Shown here: one piece after another, positions 1 to 7,668 of the stretch
Numbering within the stretch: position 1 is the stretch's first letter
Layout of the letters: the number at the start of each line of letters is the position of its first letter
Assembly (NCBI RefSeq): GCF_008691045.1
Contig: NZ_VMSO01000024.1
Coordinates: 1 to 40,907 of the forward strand
DNA length: 40,907 bases
Direction: 5' to 3'
Origin: Mediterraneibacter catenae
Lineage (GTDB): Bacteria; Bacillota; Clostridia; Lachnospirales; Lachnospiraceae
Translations under genes and position numbers: made by a program
Notes under the pieces: model-generated
What the model was told of the DNA's origin: nothing
Database searches by the model: none
The model's input: the letters and a program-made list of their open reading frames with translations, nothing else

Positions 1-129
1 TAAGACAGGGCTGATCCAGTCCTTGTTCCGGGCAACTGCTACTTTGCAATTATCCGGGGTGATCGTTGGTGTCACGCCGCCAAAATAGGTCAGAGCATTA
101 TTATTGACCCGGATCCAGTTCCGGATATC
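1..129 (-). pseudogene. IS21-family transposase (IstA) fragment
   Basis: The minus strand from 129 down to the window edge reads 43 open codons that include NALTYFGGVTPTITPDN. This resembles the part of the IS21 IstA DDE domain where a 'FEYFGGVP...VVPDN' block is conserved. The fragment has no start of its own. It follows directly, in another frame, on the first 27 codons of a relaxase. It is therefore either an insertion or deletion remnant or the inside edge of a larger insertion whose remainder lies outside the window. The family assignment rests on this short block only. Confidence 0.6.
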
Positions 130-212
130 GCATCTGTCTTGTCTGGATTGCAGATATAGTCAATGGCTGCTTTCAGCGTTGACTTAATAGGATGCGTCTT
201 TGTAACTGCCAT
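90..212 (-). pseudogene. Truncated relaxase (mobilization protein), N-terminal remnant
   Basis: The ATG at 212 starts a product beginning MAVTKTHPIKSTLKAAIDYI and continuing to NPDKTD. This is the typical N-terminus of Firmicute element relaxases (Relaxase/MobA-VirD2 family), which cleave oriT for conjugative transfer. Homology stops at codon 27, near position 132, and the frame then runs into a TGA at 92-90 inside istA-like sequence. The catalytic Tyr and His motifs of the family lie further on and are missing, so this copy cannot act. Its start overlaps the end of the mobC-type gene by 40 bp, the usual arrangement of this pair. Confidence 0.75.
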
Positions 213-502
213 ATTTGCTCCAATCTCTCCCGGATCTTCTCCATGTCGGCCTGGTAGGCGGGATCGCCGGTGTTCAACCGCTTGGCGATCTGGTTGATGT
301 TCCGGCCAATGAAGCCCAGGGCTTTTGTCATCTCCTTGATGTCGGTGGTGTCCACCTGGATGATGTACCCGTCAATCGCCATTTTCCGCAGGTACGCTCC
401 ATATCTTTTAGTGGGGAGCTGGCTCATTTTCTCGTCGATGAGCTGCTTCTCCTCCTCCGTCACCCAGAACTTCATCTGGATGTTCCGTTTCCGATTTGCC
501 AT
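173..502 (-). CDS. mobC: MobC-family relaxosome accessory protein
   Basis: This 109-residue basic protein starts MANRKRNIQMKFWVTEEEKQ and contains a LGFIGRNINQIAKRLN stretch typical of plasmid mobilization MobC proteins. These bind near oriT and help the relaxase to nick DNA. I chose the ATG at 502 because GGAGG lies nine bases upstream. The longer reading from 553 has no such site and adds 17 non-conserved residues. Its end overlaps the relaxase start by 40 bp. Because the partner relaxase is cut short, the gene is probably a relic that could still bind DNA but would need a relaxase supplied in trans. Confidence 0.8.
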   Translation of the reverse strand: MANRKRNIQMKFWVTEEEKQLIDEKMSQLPTKRYGAYLRKMAIDGYIIQVDTTDIKEMTKALGFIGRNINQIAKRLNTGDPAYQADMEKIRERLEQIWQLQRRILLSQR

Positions 503-554
503 TCCGCTTCGCCTCCGTTTTTCATAAGGGTCTGGGACTATCCCAGCAAGCAAT

Positions 555-640
555 TTTTGTGTTTAGGGGCAGGGGTTCCCCTAAACCGAAAATCCGCCAG
601 TGGGTACTCGCTGGCTGTGCTTGCTATCGTATCCCTTCCT
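555..640. other. Candidate oriT region with inverted repeats
   Basis: This gene-free stretch lies just upstream of mobC. It contains GTTTAGGGG (561-569) and CCCCTAAAC (578-586) as perfect 9-bp arms around an 8-base spacer. A second, weaker pair, GCCAG and CTGGC, follows at about 596-615. Inverted repeats next to mobC and the relaxase gene are where origins of transfer usually lie. I cannot identify a nic site by sequence. The rest of 641-850 shows no gene; short frames there lack conserved sequence. Confidence 0.35.
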
Positions 641-855
641 TCGGTTATCTCCTCTACTAATACTACAATTCTCAAGGAAACAAATGGCCATGGATAAGGA
701 AATGGGATAGGTTTTTCCTTTTAAGTATGCGAACAGTTTTGGGATCAAACGAAATGACGCAACTCTTTTTCGATTGGCGAGTGTGGCAATCACATTTTGC
801 TCTAATAGTGAAAAAATTCAAACAAGAAGTTTAAGAAAAAGTACGGTTTGTGCAC

Positions 856-884
856 TTGTAAAACTACGGATATTCGTATATAAT
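856..884 (+). promoter_or_regulatory. Promoter for HTH gene and two-component operon
   Basis: TTGTAA at 856-861 and TATAAT at 879-884 are separated by exactly 17 bases, about 40 bases before the ATG at 925. It is the best sigma-70-type match in the 503-924 gap and reads toward the HTH, kinase and regulator genes. Confidence 0.65.
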
Positions 885-924
885 ATAACTTGTATTGTTG
901 TATCAACCAAAAGGGAGGCGGCGT

Positions 925-1116
925 ATGAAAGGATATCTTTCCATCCGGGAAACTTCCTATAAATGGGGCGTATCGGAGCGCCGTGTTAATCAATATTGCA
1001 CACAGGGGCGCATTCCAGGCGCGGAGCGTTTTGGACGCTCTTGGGCAATCCCGGAAAATGCCGTAAAACCGGCGGATCCCCGGAAAGCAAACCGCACAAA
1101 AGAGAAAGACGTATGA
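925..1116 (+). CDS. Small HTH DNA-binding protein, excisionase/MerR-like
   Basis: This 63-residue protein begins MKGYLSIRETSYKWGVSERR and continues with VNQYCTQGRIPGAERFGRSW. That pattern is a winged helix of the excisionase/MerR type, with a recognition helix followed by the conserved 'GRIPGA..FG..W.IP' wing. The ATG at 925 has GGGAGG six bases upstream; the ATG at 895 has no such site. Such proteins are common in integrative elements, where they act as excision directionality factors or local regulators. It is the first gene after the promoter at 856-884 and may be co-transcribed with the two-component system. The exact role is not visible. Confidence 0.7.
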   Translation: MKGYLSIRETSYKWGVSERRVNQYCTQGRIPGAERFGRSWAIPENAVKPADPRKANRTKEKDV

Positions 1117-1184
1117 TGTGCCGTTTGCAGCAGGAACCGAATACAGGTAAATTCCAACCAAATACAGAGGAGGTTTCGCCTTGA
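1113..1184 (+). CDS. Possible leader peptide ORF coupled to the histidine kinase
   Basis: A 23-codon frame starts at an ATG that overlaps the stop of the HTH gene (ATGA at 1113-1116). It ends in a TGA at 1182-1184 that overlaps the TTG start of the kinase (TTGA at 1181-1184). It therefore bridges the two genes exactly with stop-start overlaps, as expected for translational coupling. No conserved sequence is recognised, and it may have no function beyond carrying ribosomes to the kinase start. Whether it is translated cannot be told from sequence. Confidence 0.35.
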   Translation: MMCRLQQEPNTGKFQPNTEEVSP

Positions 1185-2467
1185 AGTCTTTTTTAAAGAA
1201 ATTTCATATCCGGTTTTTCGACTGGCCTCTGGATTTTCGCGTCCGACTATTTCACATACTAGCCTTCGGCGGCATCGCCATCAGTTTTTTTACAGTGACT
1301 ATCAGCCTGATCATGGGCATGTGGGAAACCGCAGGACTGGCTGCCGTTCTGATTGTCTTTTCCCTGGGGCTGATTCTATTCACCCAGAGAACGGGCAAGT
1401 ATCAGATAGCTTACTTCCTCACCGTCACGGTCATTTTCATGGTGGTTTTGCCAATGATGTTCTTCACCTCAGGCGGCCATCGCAGCGGTATGCCATCGAT
1501 TTTCCTTCTGGCTGTACTCTTTACAGTGCTGATGATAAAGGGAAAGGCGGCGCTCCTGATTTCCCTGCTGGAAATCGCGGAATATTCCGCCGTGTGCGTT
1601 TTTGCCTATTATAATCCTGAATTTGTAACGCATTATGAAACAGAAGGCCAGATATTGGTAGACATTATTTTTGCCTTCACTTGTGTCAGCCTGATTTGCG
1701 GCGTGGTGCTCTTCTTTCATTTAAGGGAGTACGACCGCCAGCGTGAGCTGCTGTATGAGCAGAATGAAAAACTGCGGCGTTACGACGCCTCCCGTTCTGT
1801 CTTTCTGACTACCGTATCCCACGAGGTGAAAAATCCTTTGAATGCCATCAATCTCTACGCCCGCGACACTTTGGAACTGATGGGCGAGGAAGAGCCAGAC
1901 GTCTCGATGATTCAGAGCAACCAGCAGGTCATTGAAAAAATGGTGGTGCGCATCGACCGCATTCTGACCGACCTAAAAGATACTGTGGCCATCGAGCAGG
2001 GGCGGCTGGCGTTGAACCTTGCGCCCATGCGGCTTAGTAAGCTGCTGAAGGAAGTCTCGGGCACCTACTTCGGCAAAGATGCTTCCGGCGGCAACGAGCT
2101 TGTATTAGATATGGACGAAAACCTGCTTCCTATCAGCGCAGATTACGCAAGGATCATGCAAGTGGTTACAAACCTGTTGTCCAATGCCATACAACATACA
2201 AAAGCCGGCAGAATCAGGATTACCCTCTATAAGCAAGGCGGGGAGCAGATCGTCGTTATTGCCGATAATGGCGAAGGAATGAAGGAGGAGCTGCAGGAGC
2301 AGGTATTTAAAGGGTACATATCCTCGGACAAAGAATACTGGCGTCACGGCATCGGCCTGTATGTATCCCACCAGATTATAGAAGCCCATGGCGGCAGGAT
2401 CTGGATTGAAAGTAAACTGGGGGAAGGCACTACGGTAACCTTTACCCTGCCTGATGAGGAGAAATAA
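1181..2467 (+). CDS. Membrane sensor histidine kinase
   Basis: This is a 428-residue kinase. The first 180 residues contain about six hydrophobic segments. The signalling core follows: H-box SHEVKNPL with His214 as phosphoacceptor, N-box NLLSNAIQH with Asn335, G1 box ADNGEGM with Asp362, and G2 HGIGL at 389-393. It should autophosphorylate in response to a membrane or extracellular cue and pass phosphate to the regulator encoded three bases downstream. The start is TTG at 1181, with GAGGAGG seven bases before it. No HAMP or PAS domain is evident. The ligand is unknown. As element cargo it could control the membrane and lipoprotein genes that follow. Confidence 0.9.
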   Translation: MKSFLKKFHIRFFDWPLDFRVRLFHILAFGGIAISFFTVTISLIMGMWETAGLAAVLIVFSLGLILFTQRTGKYQIAYFLTVTVIFMVVLPMMFFTSGGHRSGMPSIFLLAVLFTVLMIKGKAALLISLLEIAEYSAVCVFAYYNPEFVTHYETEGQILVDIIFAFTCVSLICGVVLFFHLREYDRQRELLYEQNEKLRRYDASRSVFLTTVSHEVKNPLNAINLYARDTLELMGEEEPDVSMIQSNQQVIEKMVVRIDRILTDLKDTVAIEQGRLALNLAPMRLSKLLKEVSGTYFGKDASGGNELVLDMDENLLPISADYARIMQVVTNLLSNAIQHTKAGRIRITLYKQGGEQIVVIADNGEGMKEELQEQVFKGYISSDKEYWRHGIGLYVSHQIIEAHGGRIWIESKLGEGTTVTFTLPDEEK

Positions 2468-2470
2468 GCT

Positions 2471-3175
2471 ATGAAAGAGGAAAAACCGATTATTCTTGTG
2501 GTAGAGGACGAAACGGATGTGCTGCGAATCAACGCCAGGATGCTGACACGCCGTGGATATACCGTGTACACAGCGAAAAACTGCCGTCAGGCATACGAGC
2601 GGATGGAGGCTCCGACACCCGATCTTCTGATTTTGGATATCATGCTGCCCGATGGCAGCGGCTACGATATCTGCGAAAGGTTCCGCAGCACGAGCGACCA
2701 CCCGGTGATCTTCCTAACCGGCAAAGGCGAGACCTGCGATAAGGTCGAAGGTCTTGGGCACGGAGGCGATTATTATCTAACCAAGCCCTATGATCCGGAC
2801 GAACTGCTGGCCGTGGCTGATATGCTCATCAAGCGCCACCTGCAGACAAAGAAAAAGCGCGAACAACTGACGAGAATCGTGAAAGGTTCCCTTGTTCTGG
2901 ATATCCCAAAATTCAAAGCAACGGTGAACGGTACAGATGCTGAACTTACCGCAAAGGAATTTGCGCTGCTTCTGCTGCTGGTGCAAAGCGAGGATAAGGA
3001 GGTGCCTCCCCATGAGTTGTATGAAAAAGTATGGGGTACGCCCTCTGGAGAGGATATCCGTACCATACGGTTTCACATCAAGAATCTACGCAGGAAAATC
3101 CACGCGGATGATGCGAATGATTATGATATCGTTTCCGTATACAGGAAGGGGTATATGTTCACTACGGTGTGCTGA
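2471..3175 (+). CDS. OmpR/PhoB-family response regulator
   Basis: The 234-residue protein has a receiver domain with acidic pair Glu12-Asp13, phosphoacceptor Asp56 in LLILDIMLP, Thr83 and Lys105 in LTKPYDP. A C-terminal winged helix follows (ELTAKEFALLLLL, then a DIRTIRFHIKNLRRKI recognition helix and a VYRKGYMF wing). It is the cognate partner of the kinase three bases upstream and should bind DNA as a dimer when phosphorylated. All key residues are present. Possible targets are its own promoter at 856-884 and the genes from 3322 onward, but no repeated operator was recognised. Confidence 0.92.
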   Translation: MKEEKPIILVVEDETDVLRINARMLTRRGYTVYTAKNCRQAYERMEAPTPDLLILDIMLPDGSGYDICERFRSTSDHPVIFLTGKGETCDKVEGLGHGGDYYLTKPYDPDELLAVADMLIKRHLQTKKKREQLTRIVKGSLVLDIPKFKATVNGTDAELTAKEFALLLLLVQSEDKEVPPHELYEKVWGTPSGEDIRTIRFHIKNLRRKIHADDANDYDIVSVYRKGYMFTTVC

Positions 3176-3266
3176 AACGAAATCATCCGAAATATGAGTT
3201 TTTCCTAACAATTCAAAATAAGGTGCATTTTCTGCTATGCTTAATATGGTAGCAGAAAGAATGCGC

Positions 3267-3304
3267 AAAAGGCTCAGGGCGGCATTTGCTACCCTGAGCC
3301 TTTG
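3267..3304 (+). terminator. Hairpin after the response regulator
   Basis: GGCTCAGGG at 3271-3279 pairs perfectly with CCCTGAGCC at 3292-3300, with AAAA before and TTT after the stem. The U-run is short, so it may be a weak terminator or an attenuator. The next gene starts only 21 bases later. Confidence 0.6.
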
Positions 3305-3321
3305 CATATTAAGGAGAAATC

Positions 3322-3537
3322 ATGAAAATGAAATATCTCAGAGTCTTTACAATTTTATTCTGCCTGACCCTTTCCATGACGATTCTTAGTGCCTGCGGCA
3401 ATAAGGAACCGAGCGCAAATTCCAATCCAATGAGAAAAAGGGATCAGAGCGGCAAGCTCAGCCTCTGCGCAAGGGCATCAGCCGTTACGCAGAGGTTGTC
3501 TTTTCAAGCGGCGATTTGAATGCAAACAACAATGTAC
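3322..3537 (+). pseudogene. Small lipoprotein, probably frameshifted
   Basis: The ATG at 3322 follows AAGGAG. The first 36 residues form a lipoprotein signal peptide with lipobox LSAC, then GNKEPSANSNP. The starting frame runs to a TAA... no homology-bearing end: it stops at 3517-3519 with low-complexity content after position 3430. The neighbouring frame continues open from the same area to a stop at 3535-3537 and reads more like protein (KGISRYAEVVFSSGDLN). A change near the GAGAAAAAGGG run at about 3431-3441 would join them into one protein of roughly 70 residues. No family is recognised. Sequencing error at the homopolymer is an alternative. Confidence 0.45.
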
Positions 3538-3572
3538 CATTATGATGAAAAATAAGGCGGTGAACAATATAT

Positions 3573-4526
3573 ATGGACAATAACCTTCCAAACACACAGC
3601 TTGACGATCAGAAGATGGAAAACCTGCGAAAGCGCACGAAGCTGTCAAAATACATAATGATCGCCGGCGGCGTATGCCTCGGTATCGTTGTACTCATGAT
3701 TCTCCTCAACGGGGGCACTCTGTCTCTGAACTTCAAAACCCCCACGGGCGTAGTTGCTATTATTCTTATAATAGGTGGCTTTGCGTTGCTTTTTACAGGA
3801 TTGAGGGTTAAGCAGAAGGCCGGCGAGGCGCAGAAGCATATTGCGAACAACTATGCAAGTAGCGTGCTCGGCAGGGTGATGGATCGGCTGGATACATTTG
3901 ACCACGGCAAGCATATCGACAGGTATTACCTGAACCAGGATTTCGGATTCCCGAAATACGACTGCACCGGCTTTTGCGGCGATTACGTCAGGGGCGTGCT
4001 TCGGGGAGTGCCCATGGAGTTCTGTGAGTTTGAGTTACAGGAGAAGCATGTGACGGAAGACAAGGATGGTGATACGGATGTCTCTTACGAGACCGTATTT
4101 TACGGTGTCATTGTCGTGTGCCGCCACAATCTTGCGCTGAGTGATGCGGTTATGGCAACGCAGTTTAAAACTTACGAAAATGCCTACAATGCCGATTCAG
4201 AAGCCTTTTACAATGCTTTTTCCGTCAGATGCACAAGTGAGCAAGATGCGAAGCTGGTGCTTACGCCCGATTATATGCAAAAGCTGCTGGAATTGTCCGC
4301 AGAGAGAGGCAAGCGGTTTGCCATCCGCTTTCTTCAGGACGGTACGCTGCTGCTTGTAATAAAAGATATGAATCTTTTCGAGATGGGCAAATCCGAAAAC
4401 ACGGTGCAGCTTGTAGAAAAGCTGGAAAAGGAAATGGAAGATTTTATCAATATCCTTGATACGCTCGCACTTCCGGCGCAGAAAGTGGCTGATCACCCAA
4501 ACGCAGAAAGGAGTGAATTACGATGA
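3573..4526 (+). CDS. DUF3137-like membrane protein
   Basis: The protein has 317 residues. Two hydrophobic segments at about 28-45 and 60-80 precede a soluble domain with FDHGKHIDRYYLNQDFGF and YDCTGFCGDYVRGVLRGVPM. This resembles the DUF3137 family, a function-unknown group often encoded beside LemA proteins. The LemA and DUF2207 genes downstream agree with this. The start at 3573 is preceded by AAGGCGGTGA at a slightly long spacing. Its TGA overlaps the next ATG (ATGA at 4523-4526), so it is translationally coupled to the lipoprotein gene. It appears intact. Confidence 0.65.
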   Translation: MDNNLPNTQLDDQKMENLRKRTKLSKYIMIAGGVCLGIVVLMILLNGGTLSLNFKTPTGVVAIILIIGGFALLFTGLRVKQKAGEAQKHIANNYASSVLGRVMDRLDTFDHGKHIDRYYLNQDFGFPKYDCTGFCGDYVRGVLRGVPMEFCEFELQEKHVTEDKDGDTDVSYETVFYGVIVVCRHNLALSDAVMATQFKTYENAYNADSEAFYNAFSVRCTSEQDAKLVLTPDYMQKLLELSAERGKRFAIRFLQDGTLLLVIKDMNLFEMGKSENTVQLVEKLEKEMEDFINILDTLALPAQKVADHPNAERSELR

Positions 4527-5440
4527 AGAAGCTGATAACTGTTTTTCTGGCTGCGGTCATTACGCTGACTCTGGCCGCCTGTGCAAACGAACAACAGAAT
4601 AGTGACGTATCAAACAACACACAAAGCGAGAGCCCGGATTCCACCAGTACGCAAAGCCTGGATCCAGCTTCCAGCACGGATCCGGGCGAAAATGATACAG
4701 CCATATTCGCGGCAACTGAGGGCACATGGCGTTTAGATGGCGAAGAAGGCACAGCAAGTATCTATATGGACGGAACAGGCGGATTTATCTCCTATTACGC
4801 CAGCGGCTCCGTAGAGGCTTCAGGGTATCTGGAATATGTGGACGAGTACGGAGACGGCAACGGCCGATATGATCTGTATGACGGCGAGCTTGGCTTAATA
4901 AACAGCTTCTACTTCGATTCAGACACACAGATCCATATGGGAAATAACAATGGCAATATTTATATCAAGGAAGGCTCTGAAGCTGATATCACACCAGAAA
5001 TTGGTGTTCTTGTACCCGAAACAAGATTTACCGGGCTGGCTCAAATCGAGAACAACAATGATTTCCACGGCGGCTATTATTATGCCGATAGAACCGAGGA
5101 CGGATTTACCACGATTATAAACAGCGGCTTTACTAACGATTTTTCCGCTGCTGACGAGACGATAGAGGAATATATTGGCCGCTGCGTTGACCTGATCGGT
5201 AAATTTGAGTATCGGGATCTCGAAATTCAGGAAGCAACACTGGACTCCTGGCCGGCATACTATCTCACCTGGCTGGAGGGGGAAAATGAGGATACCCGCC
5301 AATGGGATGCTTTACTGGTCACGACCGATCTTTATACTTATATTTACGCTTTTGATACGAAGGCAGATTATGCAGAGGAAATGCTCGATACCTGGTATGA
5401 GGTTCTTGACGGTCTCACACTCGATTTTCCATCTGAGTGA
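4523..5440 (+). CDS. Secreted lipoprotein of unknown function
   Basis: This 305-residue protein has an N-terminal signal peptide ending in lipobox LAAC, so it is probably anchored to the outer face of the membrane by Cys20. A Ser/Thr/Asn-rich linker (about 21-60) leads to a region starting at about residue 68 (EGTWRLDGEEGTASIYMDG), then a second domain from about 165. I recognise no named family. Its start overlaps the stop of the DUF3137-like gene. Gene order suggests that it works with the LemA/DUF3137/DUF2207 set, perhaps in an envelope response. That is inference. Confidence 0.75.
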   Translation: MKKLITVFLAAVITLTLAACANEQQNSDVSNNTQSESPDSTSTQSLDPASSTDPGENDTAIFAATEGTWRLDGEEGTASIYMDGTGGFISYYASGSVEASGYLEYVDEYGDGNGRYDLYDGELGLINSFYFDSDTQIHMGNNNGNIYIKEGSEADITPEIGVLVPETRFTGLAQIENNNDFHGGYYYADRTEDGFTTIINSGFTNDFSAADETIEEYIGRCVDLIGKFEYRDLEIQEATLDSWPAYYLTWLEGENEDTRQWDALLVTTDLYTYIYAFDTKADYAEEMLDTWYEVLDGLTLDFPSE

Positions 5441-5527
5441 GGCAGCTAAGCTCTTTACGTTGTGCATCGCCATTTTTACACATAGCCAACGAATGGCAGT
5501 CAATCAGAAAATACAGGAGGTGTTTTT

Positions 5528-5881
5528 ATGACCGGAATGATTATCGCAGCGGTCGTTGCAGTTCCTCTGCTGATCATCGGCATCTATATCGGCGCAACCT
5601 ATAATGCGCTTGTGAAGCTGAAAAATTCAGTAGAGGAAGCGTTTTCCACGATGGACGTTTATCTGAAAAAGAGATGGGATCTGATCCCAAACATTATGAA
5701 AAGTCCACGCAAAACAGCGACCTCATTTTGCAGATTGGCGATGCTGATACTACCGTTACCGGCGACAAGCATTATACAATCTCCTATGACTATGTTCTTG
5801 GGCAGGATGTGGCGGACGGCTACGATGAGCTGTACTTCAATATCATTGGTGCCGGGTGGGATACCTATATCGACTTCGTGA
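5528..5881 (+). pseudogene. lemA: LemA family protein, truncated by deletion
   Basis: The ATG at 5528 follows AGGAGGTG. The first 57 codons match the LemA N-terminus: a membrane segment, then YNALVKLKNSVEEAFSTMDV and the hallmark LKKRWDLIPNI. Homology stops at about 5700. After that this frame runs through DUF2207 coding sequence out of frame and ends at 5881. LemA proteins are normally about 185 residues, so about two thirds is lost, including most of the helical domain. The break coincides with the point where DUF2207 homology begins, which indicates a single deletion joining the two genes. Confidence 0.8.
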
Positions 5882-7098
5882 GCTTTACAATCACCATGCC
5901 GAAGGAGTTCGACAGCAGCCTGCTGGGATTTTCCACCGGCGGATATGGGTTTACCGGTTCGGATATCGTAGAATATTACACGGATGGGCTGGAGATTGAA
6001 GGCTTCCTCTGGGAGGAACTGGAGCCATATCAGGCCCTGACCGTAAGACTGGAGCTGGAGGAGGGATACTTCTACTTCGATCAGGTTCTGCATATGTTAA
6101 AGCTCAGCACCATGGCGCTTATTCCTCTTGCGTGCCTTATTTTTGTATTTATCATATGGCTCAAATACGGCAGGGAAAAGAAGGTCATTGAGACCGTTGA
6201 ATTTTATCCGCCCGAGGGCATGAACAGTGCAGACGTAGCGTATTGGTATAAAGGAAAGCTGCCGAAAAAAGATATAGTCGCCCTGCTCATTGAGCTGGCA
6301 AACGAGGGCTATATTGCCATTCATGACGGCGACGAAGCGGGGAGCGGTGCGTACCGCATCGAGCGTATAAAGCCGTATCCCCATGATCTTGACGAGGATA
6401 AAAAAAGGTTTTTTGAAGGTCTCTTTGAAAGCGGCAAAGACATGGTTACCGGGAGCGATCTCAGGAATAAATTCTATCGCACCCTGAATCGGATATCCTC
6501 TAATTACGGTTATTCCGGAGAAAAGGGCCGCATACATACCCTGAAGTCCACGCGGCTGCAGCTTCTCTGCTGGCTGCTTGTTATTGGCGGCTTCGTTCTT
6601 GATGTTGTGATACTTGCCAACGTCCTGGGTGGGAATGAGCGGTTCATTCCTTTCGTGATCGGCGTGCCGATTCTTGCCGGAGCGTTCTGGCTGACGTGTT
6701 ACGTCCCGGGCCGCACAGAGGAGAGCCATAAAAATTTAGAAAAGATAACCGGGTTCAAAAAGTTTTTGGAAACGGCGGAAAAAGACCGGCTGGAGATGCT
6801 TGTTCATGAGGATCCAAAATATTTTTACAACATCCTGCCCTTTGCCTATGTGCTGGGTGTGTCGGACAAATGGGTAAATAAGTTTGAAAACATTGCTATC
6901 GAACCGCCCGAGTGGTACAGCGGACGTGATGTATTTACGGCTGCTACCATGTGGCACGCTATGGATCGGACGCTAAGCAGTGCGGCCAGCGCCATGTCTT
7001 CCGCTCCGCGGCAGAGCTCGTCCGGCGGCGGATCCGGCAGCAGCGGTGGCGGTGTTTCCGGCGGCGGATCCGGTGGAGGAGGCGGCGGAAGCTGGTAA
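5674..7098 (+). CDS. DUF2207 membrane protein, N-terminally truncated
   Basis: From about 5695 the frame encodes IGDADTTVTGDKHYTISYDY and FNIIGAGWDTYIDFVSFTIT, the second half of the N-terminal extracellular domain of DUF2207 proteins. Membrane segments follow (about residues 146-163 and 286-330), then a cytoplasmic domain and a characteristic Gly/Ser-rich tail ending in W. The signal peptide and roughly the first hundred residues of the family are missing, because the preceding DNA is LemA sequence. The ATG at 5674 is LemA code read in another frame, so it is not a native start. The product, if made, would lack its export signal. I consider it non-functional. Confidence 0.75.
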   Translation: MGSDPKHYEKSTQNSDLILQIGDADTTVTGDKHYTISYDYVLGQDVADGYDELYFNIIGAGWDTYIDFVSFTITMPKEFDSSLLGFSTGGYGFTGSDIVEYYTDGLEIEGFLWEELEPYQALTVRLELEEGYFYFDQVLHMLKLSTMALIPLACLIFVFIIWLKYGREKKVIETVEFYPPEGMNSADVAYWYKGKLPKKDIVALLIELANEGYIAIHDGDEAGSGAYRIERIKPYPHDLDEDKKRFFEGLFESGKDMVTGSDLRNKFYRTLNRISSNYGYSGEKGRIHTLKSTRLQLLCWLLVIGGFVLDVVILANVLGGNERFIPFVIGVPILAGAFWLTCYVPGRTEESHKNLEKITGFKKFLETAEKDRLEMLVHEDPKYFYNILPFAYVLGVSDKWVNKFENIAIEPPEWYSGRDVFTAATMWHAMDRTLSSAASAMSSAPRQSSSGGGSGSSGGGVSGGGSGGGGGGSW

Positions 7099-7146
7099 AA
7101 TCCATGCATTTGCATCTGCAAACTTGTTGCATAAAGGGGAATGCGT

Positions 7147-7467
7147 ATGGAGCTGTGGGTAGCAGGAATTGCCCTGCTTATCATAGCGACGGGCATCTTG
7201 GTACTGATCTTGTGTAGAGAGAAGATCCATAAGGGCTTGCGGATTGCTGTGGTCTGTGTTCTTGGCGTTCTGTTTGTAGCGGTGCTGGGATATATTGCCC
7301 TTACCTTCTTGTTTCTGAACTCATTAGATTCTCCTCCCCTGGATGTGTCTACGGCTTCCGGGAAGGTGTTATCAGAGAAACAGGCCATAATTGGGGAACA
7401 CAAAACACCGGTGCCTGTACCGTTAGACTACGAAGTTTTAAAACACATAAATGAACTGTGCCCCTAA
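7147..7467 (+). CDS. Small two-segment membrane protein
   Basis: This protein of about 106 residues has two hydrophobic segments (about 3-20 and 30-52) and a polar C-terminal tail. GGGG at 7136-7139 is seven bases before the ATG at 7147, which is why I prefer it to the in-frame ATG at 7141. No family is recognised. It lies 48 bp after the DUF2207 gene, probably in the same transcript, and a strong terminator follows at 7540-7580. Confidence 0.6.
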   Translation: MELWVAGIALLIIATGILVLILCREKIHKGLRIAVVCVLGVLFVAVLGYIALTFLFLNSLDSPPLDVSTASGKVLSEKQAIIGEHKTPVPVPLDYEVLKHINELCP

Positions 7468-7539
7468 TAGTAAGCGCAGCTTCAAGACGATTTCACATAA
7501 AAAATCAATTTGCCCGCATGAAGATGGGTAAAAACAGTA

Positions 7540-7582
7540 ACGCGGTCGGGCACATCAAACCCGACCGCGTTATTTGTCTTTT
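7540..7582 (+). terminator. Rho-independent terminator
   Basis: ACGCGGTCGGG (7540-7550) and CCCGACCGCGT (7560-7570) form a perfect 11-bp GC-rich stem with a 9-base loop, followed by TATTTGTCTTTTT. It ends the plus-strand cargo operon. On the minus strand the stem is followed by TTACTGTTTTT, so it can also stop transcription of the small remnant ORF from the right. Confidence 0.9.
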
Positions 7583-7668
7583 TGGAAGGTCTCCGCCTGT
7601 TTGCAGAGTGCGATATACTTGGACATCACCGTGTAATCGCGGGTTTTCTCAATGCGGAATACCGCCAT
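7570..7668 (-). pseudogene. Remnant of element replication-initiator/HTH gene
   Basis: A strong ribosome site (GGAAGGAGG, eight bases before the ATG at 7668) starts MAVFRIEKTRDYTVMS. I recall this as the beginning of helix-turn-helix replisome-organizer or RepA-like proteins in Firmicute conjugative elements, where it continues 'NHHL...LSLKAKGLLS'. Here only 32 codons are open and the sequence departs after MS, ending inside the terminator stem at 7570. It is therefore either a truncated relic or a distinct small peptide sharing the leader. The well-kept ribosome site suggests a recent break. Confidence 0.45.

Noticed and set aside
581..793. Minus-strand frame of 70 codons in the oriT region
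   Set aside because: No ribosome site, no conserved sequence, and it crosses the inverted repeats.
7022..7095. GC-rich repeat at the end of the DUF2207 gene
   Set aside because: It codes for the Gly/Ser-rich tail that is normal for DUF2207 proteins and is not an independent DNA repeat.
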